The notes: generated from the letters alone by a model not told the origin. A stretch of 35,778 bases of DNA from a bacterium (GCA_023145475.1 JAGLDR010000047.1:1-35778); one strand, 5' to 3'; positions 24,797 to 34,850 are shown, numbered from the stretch's first letter. Made by a program: numbers and translations.

Positions 24797-27600
24797 ATGT
24801 ATTACAGGTCTTTTATACTGATAATCATATTATTATTTAATATTCTCAGCTGTGAAAAACATTCCGCATCTAAAGAAGATAATGATATTTATAATGATGT
24901 CAGCCATGAGGATGGTGATGGCGATTTTTTTTTATTGACGAAGATGTGCATGAAACAGATGATGGTGACTTCTCAGACAGTGATGAAGAAAAAGAACTGT
25001 TTGATGGAAATGTCTATCGCCTGCTAGAATATGACTCCACATCAGAAACAGGCGGGTTTCCTTCACAATTTTACACTGTCAATGACAAAGTAATTTTTTC
25101 TACATCTACCGATGATGTTACAGAACTTTGGGCTACAGATGGTACAGCGAAAAATACGCAGATAATATTGTCTTACGCTGCTTTTGATGAGTACACTCCC
25201 CCGATAAAAGGCAACAACAGTCTTTTTTTTGTATCAAAAGACAGACATAACGCTCTTTCTATCTGGAGAACAGATGGAACTGTTGAAGGCACAAGAATGC
25301 TAAGAAATGCCGAGAAAAATGGCGAATTTTATCTCCCCTTTTTCTACACATCTAATTCAGCCATATACACTGCATCTCTTAACAACAAGCTTGTCATGGC
25401 ATATCAGCTCAGAACACCCTGGGTTCATCAATATCAAAAAACCTGGCAACTATACATGGGGAATGATGATGAAACAGAATTTCATTCAATATTTGAGATT
25501 GATCTTTTCCTGGGTTTCTTAGGTGAGTTAAAGGGCGAACTATATTTCCCGATGTTTGAATTAGTTGGAGATGATTATAATCTAGTTATTATGAAGACAG
25601 ATGGATCCAAAAAATCTCCCGAAATTGTAACAACAGCTACCTTACCAGACTATGATGAATGTACTTTTATCCCTAATTTAAAAACTGCTCAGACAGATTC
25701 TCGTATTTTATTTAAATTATGTGGAAAAATCTTGCTGCTAGATAGCAAAACAAAAGATATAACAGTTTTAGAGGATATCGAGAGTGAAAACTACAAAACG
25801 GCTGTAGATGACAGTGGTGATATATATCTTCTTTCTGAAGAAAAAACCCTCTGGTTGATTAACAACAGCAAGATACCAGAAAAGAAAGATATATTTTCAT
25901 CCGGTACAACACTAGAAATACTTATTATAGAAGATACGATAGTGTTTCTGAGAGAAACTTCTACAGGGCATAAAATAGTCGGTTTTAATAAAGTTGATAG
26001 CTCATTAAGCACACTGTATTCCTACGGGTCTAAAAGAAGTTTTGACTATACTCCCGTTATGTTTTTGCACAACAATCAACTTTATTTTTCAAATATTGAG
26101 GTGTCACAAAAACTTTCTACCCCCTTTTACGATGAATTTCTGTTTACACTAAATATACAGGATAAAAAAATTGAAAAAATAGCTATGTTAACTACTGATC
26201 TTTCTGGCGTAGGCAGAGGTTTTCGCGGAATAAACTCCCACTTCACTCCTTTCAAAGATATGGTTTTGTACAATGGATTAGCCTTTTCTATCAAACAGGA
26301 TGGTGCAACAAAACAGACTCTCAGCAAAGGAAATGAACTTTATAAGGTCAATCTGATTGAAAAAAAGATGCAGCTGTTAAAAAACACCTCTTTTGGCGAT
26401 GCCAACAAATATGGAGCGCTAATCTATTTCTCAGATAGATTGATATTTAACTTTGAGAAAGAATACTATATCACCGACAAAGAAATTAAAAAATATGACA
26501 CATTCTCATATGCTCTTGCTCCCTATTTTAAATGGGGAGACAAACTTGTTTTAGGTTCATCTACTGAAATTAAAATCATTGATAGCACCCTGTTCGAGCT
26601 TATCTCTTTTGAGGGTCTTCATTTCAACTTTGTTGATTTTGGTGATAATCTTCTTTTTCAGAAGTGTACAGATAATACTGGATGTGAATTATGGAGAACA
26701 AACCTCTCAAAAACTGAAATGATTTTTGAATCGACCACTGGTACTGATCACAATATCATGCTCTATTCCAATGCGACAAATAACAAAGGATTAGCATTTC
26801 AAGCAGCTACTGAAGCATCAGGATGGGAACTATTTTTCATTGACAAGCAAAATGTTGGAAATGTGCCGATTCTTTTTGATTTAAATGGGGATAATACATC
26901 GTCTGATATAAAAAGATTTGATGGTTTTGAAGATTTCTTCTATCTATTTCATTATTCTGATACAGAAAAAAGAGTTGTGAAAATTAACTCTCAAGGAATA
27001 GTTGAAAAAGAGATATGGTTATCTCCATTTGGCAACAAAGAATATGTTTATACATTGAATTCGCTGGATGATTCGGTAATTTTCATGTCAATAAATCTAG
27101 ATAGTTTTATATTGAAAATATATACAATTGGAAAAGATGACACTATAACGGAAATAAAATCTATTGAAAATACCATTACGACAGCTCGTATTTCAGATGA
27201 AGATCCTCCCACTATTAAGCTGAACAATAAACTTATATTTCCTCTTTTCAATATGAAATACGGTGAAGAACTGTGGGTTTGTGATGGAACGGAAAGCGGA
27301 ACAAAACTGCTGAAAGATATTTTTAAGGGGCCCTACAGTTCTAGACCTTATTTCTTAAAAGTACATGATGACATTCTCTATTTTGGTGCGAATAGTGGAG
27401 AACACGGCTTTGAACTCTGGCGAACTGATGGCACAGAAGAGGGAACATGGATGGTTATAGATCTCAATGAAGGAATTGCCTCTTCGATGCCTAAAACGGT
27501 AGTGTTTATGGAAGAAAACGGTGTTGTAATAAAAGCCGTTATTGATCAAATAGGATACCAAGTATTTATCATCACCAACGATTTATTCTATAAAAAATAG
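24797..27600 (+). CDS. ELWxxDGT-repeat lipoprotein, reading frame broken at a T9 run
   Basis: The first frame (24797-25027) gives a lipoprotein signal, MYYRSFILIIILLFNILSC, and an acidic linker. The second (from about 24934 to 27600) continues the linker (IDEDVHETDDGDFSDSDEE) and holds the body. They meet at nine T residues (24925-24933). One extra T would join them as DGDGDFFFIDEDVHET, so they are one gene. The body of about 870 residues carries ELWxxDGT-type repeats (ELWATDGTAKNT, SIWRTDGTVEGT, ELWVCDGTESGTKLLKDI, ELWRTDGTEEGTWMVIDL), known from large secreted bacterial proteins and probably a beta-propeller. GAAGGGAG precedes the ATG. The break may be a sequencing error, true inactivation, phase variation or slippage. 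It is the only gene of the rlmH-linked insert. Its ligand and role are unknown. Confidence 0.8.
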
Positions 27601-27603
27601 AAA

Positions 27604-27663
27604 AATCACCCGTGATGGTATTTGCTACCTGAAATCAGAGAAAGTGAACGATACATCTGCTCT
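27604..27663. repeat. Right 60-bp direct repeat: intact rlmH 3' end
   Basis: This is the partner of 24645-24704 (six mismatches). It covers the last 18 codons and stop of rlmH plus two bases downstream. Three of the six differences are synonymous in the rlmH frame. Confidence 0.9.
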
Positions 27664-28043
27664 AACAAAATAATTCGAGCAAGCTGATGTGGAAGCGTCC
27701 ACGGTGCGATGGAAAGTGCAAGGTCTTCACCGACATCACCATAGCCATACGCGCCACCAACAACAAACACTGGAGCTTTTCCACTCTGTTGTATCTTTCT
27801 AAAAAGATCAGCAAAAGCGGCAGTATCAAACGACTTTCCCTCTTCCCGAAGTGCAATAACAAATGAGGAATTTGGAATAGCTTTTTGTATTAACTGGGTC
27901 TCTTCAGCTGCTGAGGGTCGCTCTTTCAGCTCAATCTGATGCAGTTTTGCATATTTTGCTATCCGTTTTTGATAAAAAATGGCCATATCCGAAAATCCAC
28001 CGGACTGCTTTAGCTTTCCGACGGAGATAAGAGAGATGTTCAT
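27606..28043 (-). CDS. rlmH: 23S rRNA (pseudouridine1915-N3)-methyltransferase RlmH
   Basis: This SPOUT methyltransferase modifies pseudouridine 1915 in helix 69 of 23S rRNA. The 145-residue protein has the family start (MNISLISVGKLKQ), the SAM-binding knot (VVGGAYGYGDVGEDLALSIAPWTLPHQLARIILLEQ; only this block is quoted in part by the family) and the C-terminal YRSLSLISGSKYHHG. The ATG overlaps the rsfS stop as ATGA, the usual rsfS-rlmH pairing. Its 3' end is the boundary of the putative cassette; the insertion leaves a complete coding sequence. Confidence 0.95.
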   Translation of the reverse strand: MNISLISVGKLKQSGGFSDMAIFYQKRIAKYAKLHQIELKERPSAAEETQLIQKAIPNSSFVIALREEGKSFDTAAFADLFRKIQQSGKAPVFVVGGAYGYGDVGEDLALSIAPWTLPHQLARIILLEQMYRSLSLISGSKYHHG

Positions 28044-28405
28044 TCTGAGAGAAGCGGCTCTATTGAAACAGGGTCTGATTTCTGCCAGATAGTCTCTAAA
28101 TCGTAGTAGTGACGAACTTCTTCGAGCATGATATTGATAACAACATCACCAGCATCAACCAAAATCCATGCTGCCTCTTTTTCGCCCTCGACTGTCGGCT
28201 TTAGCAGCCCATTATTTTTAAGCTCTTTTACAATGTTTTCCCATATCGTTCTGTTGTGTTGTGTCGAAGTCCCTGACACAAAAACCATATAGTCGGTGTA
28301 TCCACTCTGTTCTGTAACATGAAACGCAAGGATATTGACCCCTTTTTTGTCATCAATTGCGTTTACAACTTTTTGTAACTTCATTTCGGTATCGGTTTTT
28401 CTCAT
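28040..28405 (-). CDS. rsfS: Ribosomal silencing factor RsfS
   Basis: RsfS binds L14 on the large subunit and blocks subunit joining under starvation. The 121-residue protein carries the family blocks VNILAFHVTEQSGYTDYMVF, SGTSTQHNRTI, and WILVDAGDVVINIM followed by RHYYDLETIW. GGGAGAGAG precedes the ATG at 28405, with slightly long spacing; the inner ATG (MKLQKVV) has no binding site. It is coupled to rlmH by ATGA and lies 15 bases after the lipoprotein stop. Confidence 0.95.
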   Translation of the reverse strand: MRKTDTEMKLQKVVNAIDDKKGVNILAFHVTEQSGYTDYMVFVSGTSTQHNRTIWENIVKELKNNGLLKPTVEGEKEAAWILVDAGDVVINIMLEEVRHYYDLETIWQKSDPVSIEPLLSE

Positions 28406-28420
28406 TCTTACACTCTCTCC

Positions 28421-29332
28421 CTATTTCATAATATTTTTGGTAGCATCCATTGTTCTTCTGTGGTACTCTGAAGTATATTCAGGTGTTTGAATCTTCTCAA
28501 CGCTCTTCTTGAAAACAGTCCTCTCACCATCTATTGTTATTGTTGTCTTCTCTGTCATCAGCATGGCTTCAAGATGAAACTTCATCCACATTGGCGTGAA
28601 ATCCTCTGTCACGCACAAGGCAAGAGTTCCATTAATATTTGAAAATCCTTTTTTTGACAACTGCGTAATCAGTTTATCATTTTTCATCTCTTCAACGCCA
28701 GCACTATTTTGAAGATATTTTTTCACGGGGAGAGGAGAGCGATTTTGTTTGCTTGGAACAAAGTCAATTGTTACCTCTCTGCACGCCACTCCGCTTACAG
28801 TCATCTTCCGCGAACCACTGATTTTTGCGTGGTCACGAAAAACAGCATATATTTCAGAGAGCATCTTAAACTGAGTCTCCCGATAAAACTCATGTTCACC
28901 CATACTAAAGGTGCGGGCAAATTTGCCACCGAGCAACTTTCGATAGAGAAAGTTATCTTTCCATATCATCTCCCACCCTTCATTTTTATTGTTGCCATAG
29001 ATAATATGAAAGGCACCTGTGCCATCAGAAAATCCTTCGGATTGCTCACTCATCGTATATAAAGCAGGCTTTCCCTCTCTCTCTTTTGCAAACTGATACT
29101 CTACCGTCTGCTCAAAAGAGACAGGGGTATTGTCCTGTTCAAGATAACTCATAGGCATTAACAAAACTCTTTCGATTGCATCAATATCTGAAAAAAGTGT
29201 CTGCGGATCTACCGACAAATCATAATCATACTTATCAAGAACTCGCCACTTTCCTGCGGACTCTACTGGCTTGCTACAGGAGCTTACCAAGAGAATCACA
29301 AGCAGTGTCAGTAATATTTTAGTCTGTTGCAT
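28421..29332 (-). CDS. Lipoprotein of unknown function
   Basis: The track starts at 29365, but MQQTKILLTLLVILLVSSCSKP is a complete lipoprotein signal (lipobox VSSC). GAGGAG lies six bases before its ATG at 29332, giving 303 residues. The mature part is hydrophilic with no motif I can name. Segments such as GWEMIWKDNFLYRKLLGGKF and KMTVSGVACREVTIDFV look like an antiparallel beta-rich fold. The gene overlaps the hutI 3' end by 14 bases and precedes rsfS in the same run, so it is co-transcribed with housekeeping genes. Confidence 0.7.
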   Translation of the reverse strand: MQQTKILLTLLVILLVSSCSKPVESAGKWRVLDKYDYDLSVDPQTLFSDIDAIERVLLMPMSYLEQDNTPVSFEQTVEYQFAKEREGKPALYTMSEQSEGFSDGTGAFHIIYGNNKNEGWEMIWKDNFLYRKLLGGKFARTFSMGEHEFYRETQFKMLSEIYAVFRDHAKISGSRKMTVSGVACREVTIDFVPSKQNRSPLPVKKYLQNSAGVEEMKNDKLITQLSKKGFSNINGTLALCVTEDFTPMWMKFHLEAMLMTEKTTITIDGERTVFKKSVEKIQTPEYTSEYHRRTMDATKNIMK

Positions 29333-30620
29333 GTGTAGCTCCTCGCTCATCGCACTCTGCACCATTTAACTCTATCTGAGCGGTTGTGTCAACTTGCTCG
29401 CCTTTGATAAAGATTTTCCATGCGTGATTATGCGCCATATGGTAGAGAGGATACATCCAAGATTGTGCATCCATAACGACAATATCGCCTTGATATCCCT
29501 TCACAATCTTTCCATGACTCTCTCCAAGCCCAACAGCGTGAGCTGCGTGCGTTGTAATGCCAAGAAGAGCATCCTGCACAGAGACACCGAGTTGTGTTGA
29601 TGCGAGAGATGCAGCAAGTGGCAAAAACCCACTCATACTGCTTCCTGGATTAAAATCTGTTGCAAAGGCAACAGGAAGACCAGCCTCAATCATCTTTTGA
29701 GCGGGAGCATACGGCAATCGACTAAAAACGCTCGTAATAGGCAAAACAACCGGCGTTACACCCGCTGCCTTCATAGCATCGATTCCCTGCTCTGTTACCG
29801 CCTCAAGATGATCAACAGAGAGTGCGCCATATTGTGCTGCAAGCTCTGTTCCACCAAGTGCATTAAACTCATCTGCGTGCAACTTCAGTCCAAATCCAAG
29901 CTCTTTTGCTGCCGTAAATATACGCTCTGTTTCGGCAACCGAAAAGTATCCTTTTTCGCAAAAGACATCAACAAAAGAGGCTTCTGTCTCCTCTTTCACT
30001 CTCGGTAACATCTCATTAATTAACAAATCAATGTAGCCTGTATGATTTTCTTTAAACTCAACAGGATAGGCATGAGCCCCCAAAAAAGTTGAAAGAATGG
30101 TAACTGGATATTTTTTTCGCAGTGCATCGGCAACCTGCAACAGCCGAATTTCGCCATCAGGAGTCAGAGCGTAGCCACTCTTCATCTCAACGGTAGTAAT
30201 TCCATATGAAATCATCTGCAACAACCGTTTTTCTGACTCTCGGTAAAGGTCATCAAAAGAGGCTAAAACTGTCTTTTCGGCTGAATTGAGAATCCCACCA
30301 CCCTCAGCTGCTATCTGCTCATAGGAGACACCTCTCGCCTTTTTCTCATACTCATCTTCACGCGTTTGTGCATATAAAATATGAGTGTGAGCATCAATCA
30401 AACCAGGATAGACGATGCGGTTCTGTGCAGAGATAACAAGATGGTGATAGCGCTGCCTAAAAGCTGGCTCATCTTTTTCAAAATCGCTCTCTTTACCAAC
30501 AAATATAATTATTCCAGCACTATCGACTGCAATAAGAAGAGCACCACCCGTAAGGATAAGATTATCTCTCTCTGCGGTAAAAATTTCAGCGATATCTGTT
30601 AAAATCAGACGATAAGACAA
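29319..30620 (-). CDS. hutI: Imidazolonepropionase
   Basis: HutI hydrolyses 4-imidazolone-5-propionate to N-formimino-glutamate in histidine degradation. The amidohydrolase metal motif DAHTHILYAQTREDEY is present. Further ligands are in KLHADEFNALGG, VDHLEAVTEQG and FATDFNPGSSMSG. The track opens at an ATG at 30686, but that lies inside the upstream terminator hairpin. The TTG at 30620 (MSYRLILTDIAEIF), five bases after GGAGGGA, restores a normal family start (433 residues). No other hut gene is in the window, so the pathway cannot be confirmed here. It follows the rpsT terminator and precedes the lipoprotein gene. Confidence 0.93.
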   Translation of the reverse strand: MSYRLILTDIAEIFTAERDNLILTGGALLIAVDSAGIIIFVGKESDFEKDEPAFRQRYHHLVISAQNRIVYPGLIDAHTHILYAQTREDEYEKKARGVSYEQIAAEGGGILNSAEKTVLASFDDLYRESEKRLLQMISYGITTVEMKSGYALTPDGEIRLLQVADALRKKYPVTILSTFLGAHAYPVEFKENHTGYIDLLINEMLPRVKEETEASFVDVFCEKGYFSVAETERIFTAAKELGFGLKLHADEFNALGGTELAAQYGALSVDHLEAVTEQGIDAMKAAGVTPVVLPITSVFSRLPYAPAQKMIEAGLPVAFATDFNPGSSMSGFLPLAASLASTQLGVSVQDALLGITTHAAHAVGLGESHGKIVKGYQGDIVVMDAQSWMYPLYHMAHNHAWKIFIKGEQVDTTAQIELNGAECDERGATHATD

Positions 30621-30641
30621 GAGAATCCCTCCTGACAACGC

Positions 30642-30691
30642 AAAAAACCCGGCAACACAATAGCCTCTACAAAAGACATTGTGCAACCGGG
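30642..30691 (-). terminator. Intrinsic terminator of rpsT (dnaG-rpoD-rpsT)
   Basis: On the minus strand, CCCGGTTGCACAAT and ATTGTGTTGCCGGG form a 14-position stem with one mismatch and two G-T pairs, followed directly by six T. It lies 23 bases after the rpsT stop. Confidence 0.85.
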
Positions 30692-30714
30692 CAAAAAATC
30701 AATTCAGACAAAAA

Positions 30715-31011
30715 CTAACCAGCGAAATGTTTATTAAACCGAAGTTGTAATCTACCAATTCTTCTGCCAGACGTATTACGCTGAATAACACCCTTTGTTG
30801 TTGCCTTCTGAAACTCACTAATAACATTTGTAAGATGTTTTTGCACTGTCTCTTTGTGAGAGTCAACGCCTTTTTCATCTTCTAATGCTGCTGTAATAGC
30901 TTCATCGTAATAACGAATGAATGTTTTTACTCTAGACTTTACACTACGGTTACGAAGACGCCTTTTTGCGTCTGTTTTAATCCGTTTTTTAGCTGACTTA
31001 TGATGTGCCAA
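30715..31011 (-). CDS. rpsT: 30S ribosomal protein S20 (TTG start)
   Basis: The 98-residue, Lys/Arg-rich protein begins MAHHKSAKKRIKTDAKRR and ends in SGRRIGRLQLRFNKHFAG, as S20 does. It binds 16S rRNA early in 30S assembly. The start codon is TTG, preceded by AAAGGAGG five bases upstream. The E. coli rpsT gene also starts with UUG. It has its own promoter and a strong terminator downstream, and follows rpoD. Confidence 0.97.
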   Translation of the reverse strand: MAHHKSAKKRIKTDAKRRLRNRSVKSRVKTFIRYYDEAITAALEDEKGVDSHKETVQKHLTNVISEFQKATTKGVIQRNTSGRRIGRLQLRFNKHFAG

Positions 31012-31016
31012 GCTAA

Positions 31017-31023
31017 CCTCCTT
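31017..31023 (-). promoter_or_regulatory. Strong Shine-Dalgarno before the rpsT TTG start
   Basis: AAGGAGG lies five bases before TTG and decides this start; no ATG is available nearby in frame. Confidence 0.85.
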
Positions 31024-31045
31024 TAAATCAAAAAAAAGAACCCAT

Positions 31046-31069
31046 AAAAAACCGCATTATTTATATGCG
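31046..31069 (-). terminator. Weak hairpin with T tract between rpoD and rpsT
   Basis: CGCAT / ATGCG form a 5-bp stem with a 7-base loop, followed by G and six T on the minus strand. It overlaps the -10 region of the rpsT promoter. It may partly end rpoD transcripts. Confidence 0.4.
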
Positions 31070-31087
31070 AAAAGTAAGTGGTGTCAA
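31060..31087 (-). promoter_or_regulatory. Promoter of rpsT
   Basis: A perfect TTGACA is followed after 16 bases by TATAAA, in the 92-base gap between rpoD and rpsT. S20 can therefore be made independently of dnaG-rpoD. Confidence 0.65.
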
Positions 31088-31103
31088 GTTAAATCGACCA
31101 ACA

Positions 31104-33077
31104 TCAAAGGTAATCATCATAAGAGGTACTTCGCCCTTTCAACAACTTCTTCAATTTGATAACAGCTTTCGCCTCAATTTGACGAATTCTCTCACGAGTA
31201 ACACCCATCTTTTTACCTATCTCTTCAAGTGTATAGGTCTCTTGCTCTCCTATACCAAAACGCATTCTGATAACCTTCTCCTCTCTCGGAGTCAATCCAT
31301 CAAACAGATCACGAATAATCTCTGCCATATTCTGTTTTGAGGTATACTCCTCTGGACTCATAGTCTTTGGATCTTCAACGAAATCTTGAAGTTGACTATC
31401 TTCATCTTCACCAATTGGTGTCTCAAGAGATATGGTCTCTCTTGCACTTCGCCACACCTTTCTTATCTTATCTTCAGGAATATTCATATGTTTTGCAACA
31501 TCAGACATCCCTGGATCAAAACCATTCCGATTAGTTAACTCCTTGATTGTTTTGTTGATTTTATTCATCATCTCAATCATATGGACAGGAATACGAATCG
31601 TGCGACCTTGATCTGCAATTGCACGAGTAATCGACTGGCGAATCCACCATGTTGCATAGGTTGAAAACTTATACCCTCGGCTATATTCAAATTTATCGAC
31701 AGCTTTGATAAGCCCGATATTTCCCTCTGCAATAATATCCTTAAAATCAAGTCCGCGATTATTATATCTTTTAGCAACACTAACAACCAGACGAAGATTT
31801 GCTTGAATCAACTGATTTTTTGCCCTTCTTACGCGCTCTTTTGCACCTTTATATTCATTTGCAAACTCTAAAATCTCGTCAGATGAGAGCTGAGTCTCTG
31901 CCTCAAGTCTTTTCATACTGCGTCGAGTCTGGTTGAAAAGCTGATATTTCTCAGCAAGTTGCAACTTCTTTGTCTCTGTCATCACATCCTTTTCTTGAGC
32001 TTGAGCCATCAATTCACCCATCTTCTCAAAACTCATCTTTGCGGCACTCTCTATTGATTTCATTGAGCGTTTCAGTTGAAGAACTTTCTCTTCATACTGA
32101 ATGATTTTCTCTCCAATTACGGTGAGATAATTTTTATTCAGACCGATAACGATAAGTTGTACTAAATCTTCAAGAAGTTTTCTTGCATTGTTTGCATGTT
32201 TTTTTCGTGTTCCCTCTTGTGTCCCTAACTTACTTGACAATCGAATCTTTTCGATCCGTTTTGCGTTGATTTTAACCAACTCTTGAATTGCAAGAGTAAG
32301 CTGTTCAAATAAAATCTCATTTTTTGTCTGCGTTGGCACGCCCTCTGTTGCCTCAGTCTCAGGTGGAAGAGCTGTAGATGTTCGTACCTCTTTAACTTCG
32401 GCAGTTTTGTCGCCAGCGTTCTCATCGGAATCATTTGAATCGTCATCGTCTGTCTCATCACCTAACTCTCTTGCCACATCTTTTACCGAGAGTTGTTTTT
32501 TCTCTATTTTTGAAGGAATAGCAACAATCTCTTTGAAGGTAATATTCATCCGAAGAAGGATGCGTATAATATCAAACTCGCCCTCTTCAATCTTTTTAGC
32601 AATTGAAACTTCGCCATCTTTTGTAAGAAGCGGAACAGCACCAATTGTCAACATATACATTCTGAGAGGATCTCTACGACTACGATCAGCAGGCAGCGAT
32701 TTCTTTATGTCAGTTGTAAATGTTGGAATAATCGCATTCTGGGCATCAAGCATTGCATCAAGAGTAACATCAAAAGCATTGAGTACATCTTGTAAAACTA
32801 CCAATCCGTCATAATCAAGATTTGGAATTCCACTATTGACTTCTGCATGACTCAACGCAAGTTTCTTCTCTTTCTTTGTTAAGACAATTCGCCTCACAAA
32901 ATCGTGGATTTCCTGAGGAATATTCATTCCACCCTCAGCTAATCCAGCCATTGTACGATTAAACGCTTTCTTGTTTTCTTCGAGTTTTCCAATCTTGTGT
33001 TCTTGAGTTTGAGTAGCACGAACACGGCGTTGCTCTCTCTTCTCTTTTGCATGTAACATCGGGTGCTTACGAATCAT
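31104..33077 (-). CDS. rpoD: RNA polymerase primary sigma factor
   Basis: The 657-residue protein has region 1.2 ([20 protein letters not shown]) near residue 135 and a long non-conserved region with an Asp-rich stretch near residue 210. Region 2 follows ([39 protein letters not shown]) and region 3. Region 4 has the helix-turn-helix [19 protein letters not shown] close to the C-terminus. These are the features of the housekeeping sigma-70 group 1 factor, in agreement with the TTGACA/TATAAT promoters found around it. AGAGG lies five bases before the ATG and within the last dnaG codons; the gap to the dnaG stop is two bases, so the two genes are coupled. Confidence 0.97.
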   Translation of the reverse strand: MIRKHPMLHAKEKREQRRVRATQTQEHKIGKLEENKKAFNRTMAGLAEGGMNIPQEIHDFVRRIVLTKKEKKLALSHAEVNSGIPNLDYDGLVVLQDVLNAFDVTLDAMLDAQNAIIPTFTTDIKKSLPADRSRRDPLRMYMLTIGAVPLLTKDGEVSIAKKIEEGEFDIIRILLRMNITFKEIVAIPSKIEKKQLSVKDVARELGDETDDDDSNDSDENAGDKTAEVKEVRTSTALPPETEATEGVPTQTKNEILFEQLTLAIQELVKINAKRIEKIRLSSKLGTQEGTRKKHANNARKLLEDLVQLIVIGLNKNYLTVIGEKIIQYEEKVLQLKRSMKSIESAAKMSFEKMGELMAQAQEKDVMTETKKLQLAEKYQLFNQTRRSMKRLEAETQLSSDEILEFANEYKGAKERVRRAKNQLIQANLRLVVSVAKRYNNRGLDFKDIIAEGNIGLIKAVDKFEYSRGYKFSTYATWWIRQSITRAIADQGRTIRIPVHMIEMMNKINKTIKELTNRNGFDPGMSDVAKHMNIPEDKIRKVWRSARETISLETPIGEDEDSQLQDFVEDPKTMSPEEYTSKQNMAEIIRDLFDGLTPREEKVIRMRFGIGEQETYTLEEIGKKMGVTRERIRQIEAKAVIKLKKLLKGRSTSYDDYL

Positions 33078-33079
33078 TC

Positions 33080-34819
33080 TTACCTCTTTTGGTGTTCTTT
33101 CAATTCCCTTTTCAACGACTCAATTTTTCTCGTTAGTCGCCTCATCTCCTGTGCAACCTCTTGCTCTGTTCCAACAGCAGAAACTTTATCTCGAGTGTAG
33201 GAGTACCACGCGACTTCCAGTTTCAAGGAGAGCACAGAGAAATTTGTTGCAATATTCATCTCATTCATATCATCATATTTCTTAGCATATCGACCGTTCT
33301 TATCAAGCGAGGAGTCATCAATCGTTGAAAGCTCTCCCTCGTCAGCGGCCTGTAAGAGTTGCTCGACTCTCTCTCCCTGACCACTCTCAATTGCAATATG
33401 AGTGAATCTCTGAAGGGAGGGAATGAGAGCGGGAAGTTTCTGAGCTGCAATGTAGAAAAGCTCCGATAAATAAGTGGATAGTTGCGAGAAGTATTTGTTT
33501 GACACATCGTCTTGCCTCCTTGGTTCAGTTGGCTTCTGATATGTTTGGTTACCTCTCGGCACAAATTTTATTGCAATATTGCCAATAATCTTTTGAGAAA
33601 TCATATCTCCATACAATCTTCGCTTGCTCGGCGGGATATAATCGAGGATTTCGTTAATCCTTCGCTCAACAGTAACCTTCTCTTCAATATTGTCTGTTGT
33701 ATTAAAAATCTCAATCTGCTCCTCTAAAAAATACTGATAGAGAGGTCGCGCACCATCAAGAAGGTCTGAGATAATCTTCTTCCCTCCCTCCATTTTCACT
33801 ACCGAATCAGGGTCTGCACCTTCAAACGGGATAAACGCAACGCGTAAATCCAAAGTATCAGGCATTCTCACCTGCAACAATCGTTTGACAGCCTTTCTCC
33901 CCGCTGAATCCCCGTCAAGCAGCAGAATCACAGAAGTTTTAGGCGAAGCAAGCATTGCAAGATGCTCTTCTGTTATCGCCGTCCCTAGTGATGCCGTCGC
34001 TGTTAAAAACCCAGCCTGATGCAGTGCAATAACATCAAAATAGCCTTCAGTTAAAATAATCCGAGGATCTCTTTTCAGCTCTTTTTTAGCAAAATCAAGG
34101 GCAAAGATATTGCGCTTTTTGTTGAAAACAAGCGAATCGGACGAGTTAACATATTTTGGACCACTATCTGAAAGAGTTCTTCCACCAAATCCAATAACTT
34201 TACTCGCCTTAATAATAGGAACCATTAACCGATTATAAAAAAATGTTTTAATCTTCTTGTCGTCACCAATCCTTACAAGTCCCGCTTTTTCCATAGCAGA
34301 AAGATCAACACCGTCTCGCTTCATATCGGCAATAAAAGCATCTCCACCGTGCGCAAAGCCCAACCCAAACTTTGTAATCATTCCTTGAGAGACGCCTCGT
34401 TTATCAAGATAGTCAAGTGCTATTTTATCGGACATAAGATTGCGATAGAAAATTTGAGCGGCAATTTTGTTAGCAAAAACAATCTGCTTCCGCTCCTCTT
34501 CATTTTCGTGAGAATAGTCATTTTTTTGATCAAGAATCTCTTGAATATGATATTGCTCAGCAAGAGTATTAACCGCTTCCATAAATGACAACCCATCAAT
34601 TTCCATAAGAAAAGTAATTGCAGTGCCATGTGCTTGACAGCCAAAGCAGTAGTAAAACTGAGTATCAGTGTTGATATGGAATGATGCCGTTTTTTCTTGG
34701 TGAAAAGGACAGAGACCTTTAAAGCCTCGCGAGGTGCGTTCCAACTTTACATACTTCGATATAACGCTGTCAAGAGGAACTCGGTCGGCGACAAGCCGGT
34801 TAATATCAGCAAATGCCAA
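33080..34819 (-). CDS. dnaG: DNA primase
   Basis: DnaG makes RNA primers at the replication fork. The N-terminal CHC2 zinc motif is [12 protein letters not shown] followed by [10 protein letters not shown]. The TOPRIM core shows [16 protein letters not shown] and [16 protein letters not shown]. The C-terminal helicase-binding part is less conserved. The track starts at ATG 34852, but a TATAAT -10 element covers that ATG and no Shine-Dalgarno precedes it. The TTG at 34819 ([14 protein letters not shown]) follows GGGGGTG and places the first zinc Cys near residue 37, as in other primases, so I prefer it (579 residues). The order dnaG-rpoD is the classical macromolecular synthesis arrangement. 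Confidence 0.95.
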   Translation of the reverse strand: MAFADINRLVADRVPLDSVISKYVKLERTSRGFKGLCPFHQEKTASFHINTDTQFYYCFGCQAHGTAITFLMEIDGLSFMEAVNTLAEQYHIQEILDQKNDYSHENEEERKQIVFANKIAAQIFYRNLMSDKIALDYLDKRGVSQGMITKFGLGFAHGGDAFIADMKRDGVDLSAMEKAGLVRIGDDKKIKTFFYNRLMVPIIKASKVIGFGGRTLSDSGPKYVNSSDSLVFNKKRNIFALDFAKKELKRDPRIILTEGYFDVIALHQAGFLTATASLGTAITEEHLAMLASPKTSVILLLDGDSAGRKAVKRLLQVRMPDTLDLRVAFIPFEGADPDSVVKMEGGKKIISDLLDGARPLYQYFLEEQIEIFNTTDNIEEKVTVERRINEILDYIPPSKRRLYGDMISQKIIGNIAIKFVPRGNQTYQKPTEPRRQDDVSNKYFSQLSTYLSELFYIAAQKLPALIPSLQRFTHIAIESGQGERVEQLLQAADEGELSTIDDSSLDKNGRYAKKYDDMNEMNIATNFSVLSLKLEVAWYSYTRDKVSAVGTEQEVAQEMRRLTRKIESLKRELKEHQKR

Positions 34820-34850
34820 GAAAGGCACCCCCGCAAAAACATTGCCGAAC

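Larger units (their letters stand above)
24645..27603 (+). mobile_element. Putative cassette inserted at the 3' end of rlmH
   Basis: A segment of about 2.96 kb bounded by direct repeats of the rlmH tail carries a single gene with its own promoter. No recombinase, transposase or terminal inverted repeat of an insertion sequence is present, so if it is mobile it must have been moved by enzymes supplied elsewhere. The repeats meet the insert at a palindromic 12-mer (ATCACGCGTGAT on the left, ATCACCCGTGAT on the right). The arrangement parallels SCC elements of staphylococci, which also integrate at the rlmH 3' end. The identification is inferential. Confidence 0.5.

Noticed and set aside
24797-25027. 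76-aa ORF as a separate small lipoprotein gene
   Set aside because: Its last third is an out-of-frame reading of the acidic linker; the other frame continues it directly across the T9 run, so it is the 5' part of the larger gene.
32400-32470. Asp-rich stretch in the sigma factor as something novel
   Set aside because: The non-conserved region of primary sigma factors, including E. coli RpoD, often has acidic low-complexity sequence.
32407-32814. 135-aa plus-strand ORF opposite rpoD
   Set aside because: Antisense shadow of conserved rpoD sequence with no Shine-Dalgarno or recognisable protein features.
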